From Mariniphaga anaerophila (GTDB lineage Bacteria > Bacteroidota > Bacteroidia > Bacteroidales > Prolixibacteraceae), in assembly GCF_900129025.1 (NCBI RefSeq), contig NZ_FQUM01000006.1, forward strand, positions 186,001 through 250,000: a stretch of DNA of 64,000 nt, in the 5' to 3' direction. Made by a program: the position numbers and the translations under genes. This document shows positions 62,194 through 64,000 of this stretch, piece after piece. Below the pieces are notes generated by a model. It was not told the origin of the DNA, searched no databases, and saw only the letters and a list, made by a program, of their open reading frames with translations. Every line of letters starts with the position of its first letter. Positions within the stretch are counted from its first letter, which is position 1.

Positions 62194-63204
62194 CTAAGGT
62201 GCCAGCACCCACACTCCCGAACCCGGGTGTTTATCCAAAAAATTATATTGTGCGCCGTATGCTTCTGTTTCGTTGTTGTAGGTTTCCAGCCCTACCAGAA
62301 AAAAGTTCCCACGTTTGCCCAAAAAGAACGGTTCAAATCCTTTCGCTTTCATGTGTTGAAAATATTCTTCGGCATTTTTTGCTTCCACAAAACTACCGCC
62401 TACAAGGTAAAATTTCGAAGAATCGATCTTAACAAAGTTCAATGAATCCATTGTTCCGGGCTCGGTCTTTACCGAGTCAATTGCCGGCGTGGCAACAGAA
62501 TCTGTAGCCAAAACAGGTGGTTCTTCCTGCTGGGCAGGAGATTCAACAATTATTTCAACGAGTTTCGGAGGCTCCTGTCTCTCTTTTTTCAGGATAAAAA
62601 AACCAGCCGCAGCAACCGGAATAAGAATAAGCAAAAACCACAACCAGCCTCTTTTCTTCTTTTGTGTTGGTTCTTCAGGCTGCGGTTCAGCCTGCCTGAA
62701 TGCCGCCATCGGATTCTCATCCGGCTCCGCTTCTTCGTCATTTTCAGCAGTAATAACCGGAGCGCTAACTTCTTCGTCAACTTCTTCCGGTTCCTCCTTT
62801 GTTGAAGTCACATCCAATCCAAATGCATCCAGCAGCAGGTTTTCTTTTTCAGAGGAGGTAAACTGAATTTCACGATTTTCATTATAAAAAATGGTTCCTG
62901 TATTTTCGATGGTAACTTTATCGCCTTTATCCAGATGGTAATAAATTTCTTCCAGCTCTTCGCCAATTTTCTGTAGCGCTTCTGATTCCGAAATTTGTTC
63001 GTCTGCGGCAATTTCATCTGCCAGCAGCCCGTCGTTATTTTTGATTTTAGAATCGAAATAAATTGCCTTGGAAGGCGGTGTCATTTCCCCCGATTTTTTA
63101 TCTATCCGGGCCGGTTTATACTCAGAAATGAATGCACCGAAGCCGGGCACAATAACTGTTTCGTTTTCAAGCAGAAGATGTTGGATGTATTTGCCTAATT
63201 TCAT
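62194..63204 (-). CDS. HU-CCDC81 and SPOR domain membrane protein
   Basis: 336 aa. N-terminal pair of HU-like (CCDC81-type) domains about 1-115 (LGKYIQHLLLENETVIVPGFGAFI start), an acidic linker, one transmembrane helix (187-206), a Pro/Glu/Gln-rich periplasmic linker, and a SPOR domain (about 262-336) that should bind denuded septal peptidoglycan. The combination is common in Bacteroidota and links a cytoplasmic, possibly filament-forming or DNA-binding part to cell division. Start chosen at MKLGKYIQHL. Confidence 0.9.
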   Translation of the reverse strand: MKLGKYIQHLLLENETVIVPGFGAFISEYKPARIDKKSGEMTPPSKAIYFDSKIKNNDGLLADEIAADEQISESEALQKIGEELEEIYYHLDKGDKVTIENTGTIFYNENREIQFTSSEKENLLLDAFGLDVTSTKEEPEEVDEEVSAPVITAENDEEAEPDENPMAAFRQAEPQPEEPTQKKKRGWLWFLLILIPVAAAGFFILKKERQEPPKLVEIIVESPAQQEEPPVLATDSVATPAIDSVKTEPGTMDSLNFVKIDSSKFYLVGGSFVEAKNAEEYFQHMKAKGFEPFFLGKRGNFFLVGLETYNNETEAYGAQYNFLDKHPGSGVWVLAP

Positions 63205-63343
63205 GTTGATTGATTTGCAGGTGTAAAATTAAGAAAATAGCTGTTGGGGCAAAGGTTAAGTTTTATCAAAAAAATGGGGAACAACAAAATTCTGTTTTTC
63301 GGCTGCATGTAAAATGTTTAAATTTACCGGTAAAATCGAAAAA

Positions 63344-64000
63344 ATGAGTAAAAAAATATTGGTGACAGGCGGAACCGGATACATTGGTTCGCATACAGTA
63401 GTAGAGTTGCAGGAGTCGGGCTACGAAGTGCTCGTGGTAGATAACCTTTCCAACTCGAGCATTGAAGTTCTCGACAGCATCGAGAAAATTACAGGGATAA
63501 AGCCATATTTCGAACAGTTTGATTTAGCCGACCAAAAGAAAACCGATGATTTTTTCCAACGGAATTCCGGGATTGAAGCCATCATACATTTTGCTGCTTC
63601 TAAAGCCGTGGGCGAATCAGTAGAAAAACCATTGCTGTACTACAGGAACAACCTGGTTACGATGATGAATTTGCTGGAATGCCAAATAAAATATGGCGTT
63701 CGGAACATTGTATTTTCATCGTCGTGCACTGTTTACGGGCAACCCAACAAACTTCCTGTAACCGAAGAAACTCCGCGAAAAGACGCCGAATCGCCTTACG
63801 GAAATACAAAAAGGGTAAACGAAGATATTTTGCACGATACCATTTTTGCAAACCCACAGCTTTGCGGAATTGCCCTTCGTTATTTTAACCCGGTAGGAGC
63901 GCATCCTTCTGCCTTAATTGGCGAGCTGCCATTGGGTGTACCACAAAACCTTGTGCCGTTTATTACACAAACCGCAGCAGGAATTCGCGAGGAGCTAAAA
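63344..64000 (+). CDS. galE: UDP-glucose 4-epimerase GalE, N-terminal part
   Basis: Open from the ATG at 63344 to the window end (219 codons, gene continues). Extended SDR fold: NAD-binding TGGTGYIGSH at about 8-17, FAASKAVGESVE, catalytic SSSCTVYG and the YxxxK pair in SPYGNTKRV (about 150-158), then LRYFNPVGAHPS. Interconverts UDP-glucose and UDP-galactose for surface glycans and galactose use. An in-frame ATG at 63314 would add ten residues and is less likely. Confidence 0.94.
   Translation, partial: MSKKILVTGGTGYIGSHTVVELQESGYEVLVVDNLSNSSIEVLDSIEKITGIKPYFEQFDLADQKKTDDFFQRNSGIEAIIHFAASKAVGESVEKPLLYYRNNLVTMMNLLECQIKYGVRNIVFSSSCTVYGQPNKLPVTEETPRKDAESPYGNTKRVNEDILHDTIFANPQLCGIALRYFNPVGAHPSALIGELPLGVPQNLVPFITQTAAGIREELK

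Overview
The window comes from the chromosome of a Bacteroidota bacterium, most likely a T9SS-bearing, glycan-degrading member of the Marinilabiliales/Prolixibacteraceae type (inference). The support is two SusC/SusD loci, FecR/ECF-sigma and hybrid two-component regulators, C-terminal type IX secretion sorting domains, DapL-type lysine synthesis, and repeated TAnnTTTG -7 elements upstream of genes. I saw no rRNA, tRNA, CRISPR array, transposase or integrase.

Layout. 1-5.8 kb is housekeeping: the rlmN end, a minus-strand run (TPR protein, EamA transporter, ruvC, small membrane protein), then lipA and lipB. 6.1-21.7 kb is a plus-strand glycoside-use locus (PUL1): ECF sigma, FecR, SusC with an STN signalling domain, SusD, a TIM-barrel-like hydrolase candidate, then two Tat-type Gfo/Idh/MocA oxidoreductases alternating with two DUF1080 (3-keto-glycoside lyase/hydrolase type) proteins, the second a 1132-residue HEAT-DUF1080-DUF1080 fusion. 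It looks like an oxidation/elimination route for glycosides rather than classical hydrolysis.

21.7-34.6 kb is core metabolism: a radical SAM protein, the three-subunit proton-pumping transhydrogenase (pnt), a PLP aminotransferase, dapL, a dapF-like gene with both catalytic cysteines replaced by serine, lysA, a glycosyltransferase, tsaC, a DUF2807 protein, rimM and rpsP. 34.9-38.8 kb holds an O-antigen ligase/polymerase-like protein, a Wzz-like chain-length protein and tyrS.

39.2-58.1 kb is a second locus (PUL2). A divergent hybrid two-component regulator faces a seven-gene minus-strand operon: surface lipoprotein, SusC (no STN), SusD, a small T9SS-exported protein, two heparinase II/III-type lyases and a GH88 unsaturated glucuronyl hydrolase. 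In this model the lyases cleave a uronic-acid polysaccharide and GH88 removes the unsaturated uronate. Both lyases and the small exported protein share a roughly 210-residue C-terminal module that I do not recognise; it is the best candidate here for an undescribed component. 58.2-64 kb returns to housekeeping: CvpA, an RfaE2-type adenylyltransferase, RadA, a nitroreductase, a sugar isomerase-like protein, an HU-CCDC81/SPOR protein and the start of galE.
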